7,589 bases of DNA from Spirosoma sp. (GTDB taxonomy: Bacteria; Bacteroidota; Bacteroidia; Cytophagales; Spirosomataceae), in the NCBI GenBank assembly GCA_025351545.1, contig JANXVQ010000938.1:1-7589 (forward strand), read 5' to 3'. The notes beneath the pieces are model-generated. The model was given only the letters and a program-made list of their open reading frames with translations, did not search any database and was not told the DNA's origin. The translations under genes and the position numbers were made by a program. Below, in pieces: positions 6,195-7,589 of this stretch; within the stretch, counting starts at the first letter, position 1, and each line of letters starts with the position of its first letter.

Positions 6195-7589
6195 ATGAGA
6201 GCAAAGGCATCTGGCGAAAACAGCTTTTCTAAGCTGTTATCTTCATTTGTCGACTATACTCATAGCAGCACTATGCCTGTTTTGAAGGTCGTTTGTTCGG
6301 TGTTGACCCTAATCCTGTTCTGGCTGGCGGTTTCACCGGCTCAGGCACAGGCACAAACACAAACAACTATAAATCTAAGTCTGCATAAGACGATTGATAA
6401 TCAGGCACCCGCCATTGGTGATGTAGTCACGTACACGGTTACTGTGGCCAACTCGATCAGCGCAGTCACAGCAACTAACGTAACGGTAAAAGATGTTTTA
6501 CCTGTGGGAGGAGTTGCGTTTGTGCCAGGTTCTGCCAGTATTGTACGTGGGACTGGAACATATACGCCGACTGGCTCGGCCACTGCTACGATTGGAACAT
6601 GGCTTATTCCCTCCATCGCTCCGGGCGATTCGGCAGTTGTCGTTTTGAAAGCCACCGTTCTGCAACGCGGGGTTTGGTTTAATACGGCTGAAATAACAGC
6701 GGCCGACCAGACAGATTCTAATTCGATTCCTAACAATCAGAGTTTGGTTGAGGACGACTATGATGCCGTCTGTTTTTCTGTTCCAATGCTCTGGTATATC
6801 GGCGATGAGTATACAGTAACAATTCCATCGGGCTACAACCAAATTGTCTGGTCTCGGAATGGTACTCCAATCAGCACATCGGCTGTATCAACTTCATTAG
6901 CTGAGGTTAATAGCGATTTCTCACTAACGATTAAAAGTCCGGGTATATATAGTTTCGTAACTTACCGGGGTGGATGTCCTACTACAAACTGCTGTAACAT
7001 TCAGGTCATCCAGGGTCCTTATGGTAGTTTAGGCGATTACGTATGGAAAGATACAAATAAGAATGGTGCTCAGGATGTTGGAGAACTCGGCATTGATGGT
7101 GTTAAAGTTTATCTATACGATCAACTAGGAACAACCAAGCTGGACTCGACTTTTACTGCTGGTGGCGGTAAGTACTTGTTTGATAGTTTAACGGACGGCA
7201 GATATGTTGTACGGTTCGTTTCGCCAACGGGTTATCAATCGACATCAGCTAATGTAGCCGGTGTATCAGACGCTTTAAATAGCGATGCCGGCGTAAATGG
7301 ATTTACTGGCGTATATACAATTGATACGAGCCAGCCTACCTCCAGCACAGCACGGAACAACCCAACAGTAGACGCGGGGTTCTACATTCCGTCGGCTTCG
7401 CTGGGCGACTTCGTTTTCGTAGACACCAACAAGAATGGGATTCAGGACGCGGGTGAGGTGGGTATTCCGGGCGTGATCGTAACGCTGATCAGCACTGGCA
7501 GCGTGGTGGCCTCGACTACCACCAATGCGTCGGGGATTTACTCCTTCACGGGCCTGACGCCGGGTGTTCCTTACTCGGTAAGCTTCACC
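6195..7589 (+). CDS. Large DUF11 / SdrD B-like repeat surface protein, 3'-truncated by window edge
   Basis: At least 465 residues of a probably very large secreted adhesin-like protein. From ATG 6195, a 26-residue hydrophilic N-region precedes a signal segment (MPVLKVV, then hydrophobic LTLILFWLAVSP, residues 27-48) with likely cleavage after AQA near residue 51. Residues of about 58-180 are a DUF11 domain: LHKTIDN, GDVVTYTVTVAN, VTVKDVLP, then NTAEITAADQTDSN. Residues of about 190-275 look like an Ig/PKD-type module with a CPTTNCC cluster. SdrD B-like repeats begin at about 277 (GSLGDYVWKDTNKNGAQD) and 402 (ASLGDFVFVDTNKNGIQD); their Asp/Asn loops are the calcium-binding type. The frame is open to the last base, so more repeats and perhaps a T9SS sorting domain lie beyond; that last point is inference. 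The start is uncertain: ATGs at 5760, 5796, 5967, 6111 and 6273 are in the same frame. ATG 6273 would give a conventional signal peptide. Confidence 0.88.
   Translation, partial: MRAKASGENSFSKLLSSFVDYTHSSTMPVLKVVCSVLTLILFWLAVSPAQAQAQTQTTINLSLHKTIDNQAPAIGDVVTYTVTVANSISAVTATNVTVKDVLPVGGVAFVPGSASIVRGTGTYTPTGSATATIGTWLIPSIAPGDSAVVVLKATVLQRGVWFNTAEITAADQTDSNSIPNNQSLVEDDYDAVCFSVPMLWYIGDEYTVTIPSGYNQIVWSRNGTPISTSAVSTSLAEVNSDFSLTIKSPGIYSFVTYRGGCPTTNCCNIQVIQGPYGSLGDYVWKDTNKNGAQDVGELGIDGVKVYLYDQLGTTKLDSTFTAGGGKYLFDSLTDGRYVVRFVSPTGYQSTSANVAGVSDALNSDAGVNGFTGVYTIDTSQPTSSTARNNPTVDAGFYIPSASLGDFVFVDTNKNGIQDAGEVGIPGVIVTLISTGSVVASTTTNASGIYSFTGLTPGVPYSVSFT
7023..7391 (+). repeat. SdrD B-like repeat unit 1
   Basis: This unit of about 123 residues opens with GSLGDYVWKDTNKNGAQDVGE and ends with VDAGFYIP. 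The DTNKNGAQD loop matches the calcium-binding B repeat first described in staphylococcal Sdr proteins. Its DNA is about 41% GC in the first 180 bp, much lower than the next unit. Confidence 0.8.
7398..7589 (+). repeat. SdrD B-like repeat unit 2 (partial)
   Basis: Only the first 64 residues are present, opening ASLGDFVFVDTNKNGIQDAGE and continuing through the strand block VTLISTGSVVASTTT to the window end. It aligns with unit 1 at protein level (LGD-V--DTNKNG-QD-GE-GI-GV) but its DNA is about 58% GC between 7381 and 7560, with GC-ending codons. Confidence 0.8.

Noticed and set aside
6401..6842. Two overlapping reverse-strand frames opposite the DUF11 region
   Set aside because: The + strand frame has clear DUF11 and SdrD B-like motifs; the reverse products are low-complexity shadow translations.

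Overview
The window looks like chromosomal DNA from a member of the Bacteroidota, most likely a Spirosoma-like cytophagal bacterium. This is inferred from content, not from a marker gene. The evidence is a cytidylate kinase followed by a DAO-type oxidoreductase, a TolB-like protein fused to an outer-membrane barrel, a giant SdrD-type surface protein, and a general lack of Shine-Dalgarno sites. All recognisable genes are on the + strand.

Layout. (1) Positions 2-646 hold the 3' nine-tenths of cmk (cytidylate kinase), cut by the window edge so that the P-loop is missing. (2) 732-1796 is an intact FAD-dependent DAO-family oxidoreductase with a very AT-rich central segment. (3) 1907-5173 encodes a 1088-residue exported protein that combines a degenerate gluzincin (peptidase-MA-like) domain, TolB/PD40-type beta-propeller repeats, a low-complexity linker and an Omp85/BamA-like C-terminal barrel. 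It is preceded by a dyad and closed by a strong intrinsic terminator at 5194-5226. (4) 5227-6194 is almost 1 kb without a convincing gene. It is AT-rich and contains sigma-54-like -24/-12 elements, two copies of a 13-bp repeat, a tandem 8-bp repeat and an A9 tract. (5) From about 6195 to the window end runs the start of a large surface protein: an extended signal peptide, a DUF11 domain, an Ig/PKD-like module and the first two SdrD B-like repeats. It continues past the window.

How they fit together. cmk is nucleotide metabolism and the oxidoreductase is probably small-molecule metabolism; they are neighbours without an obvious shared pathway. The last two genes both act at the cell surface, but the terminator and the long regulatory gap separate them, so they are probably regulated independently. 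The points most worth a second look are the pseudo-protease/propeller/Omp85 fusion, the long leader upstream of the adhesin-like gene, the start-site problem of that gene, and two internal composition breaks (in the oxidoreductase and between the two SdrD B-like repeats). I see no CRISPR array, tRNA, rRNA, integrase or recognisable insertion sequence.
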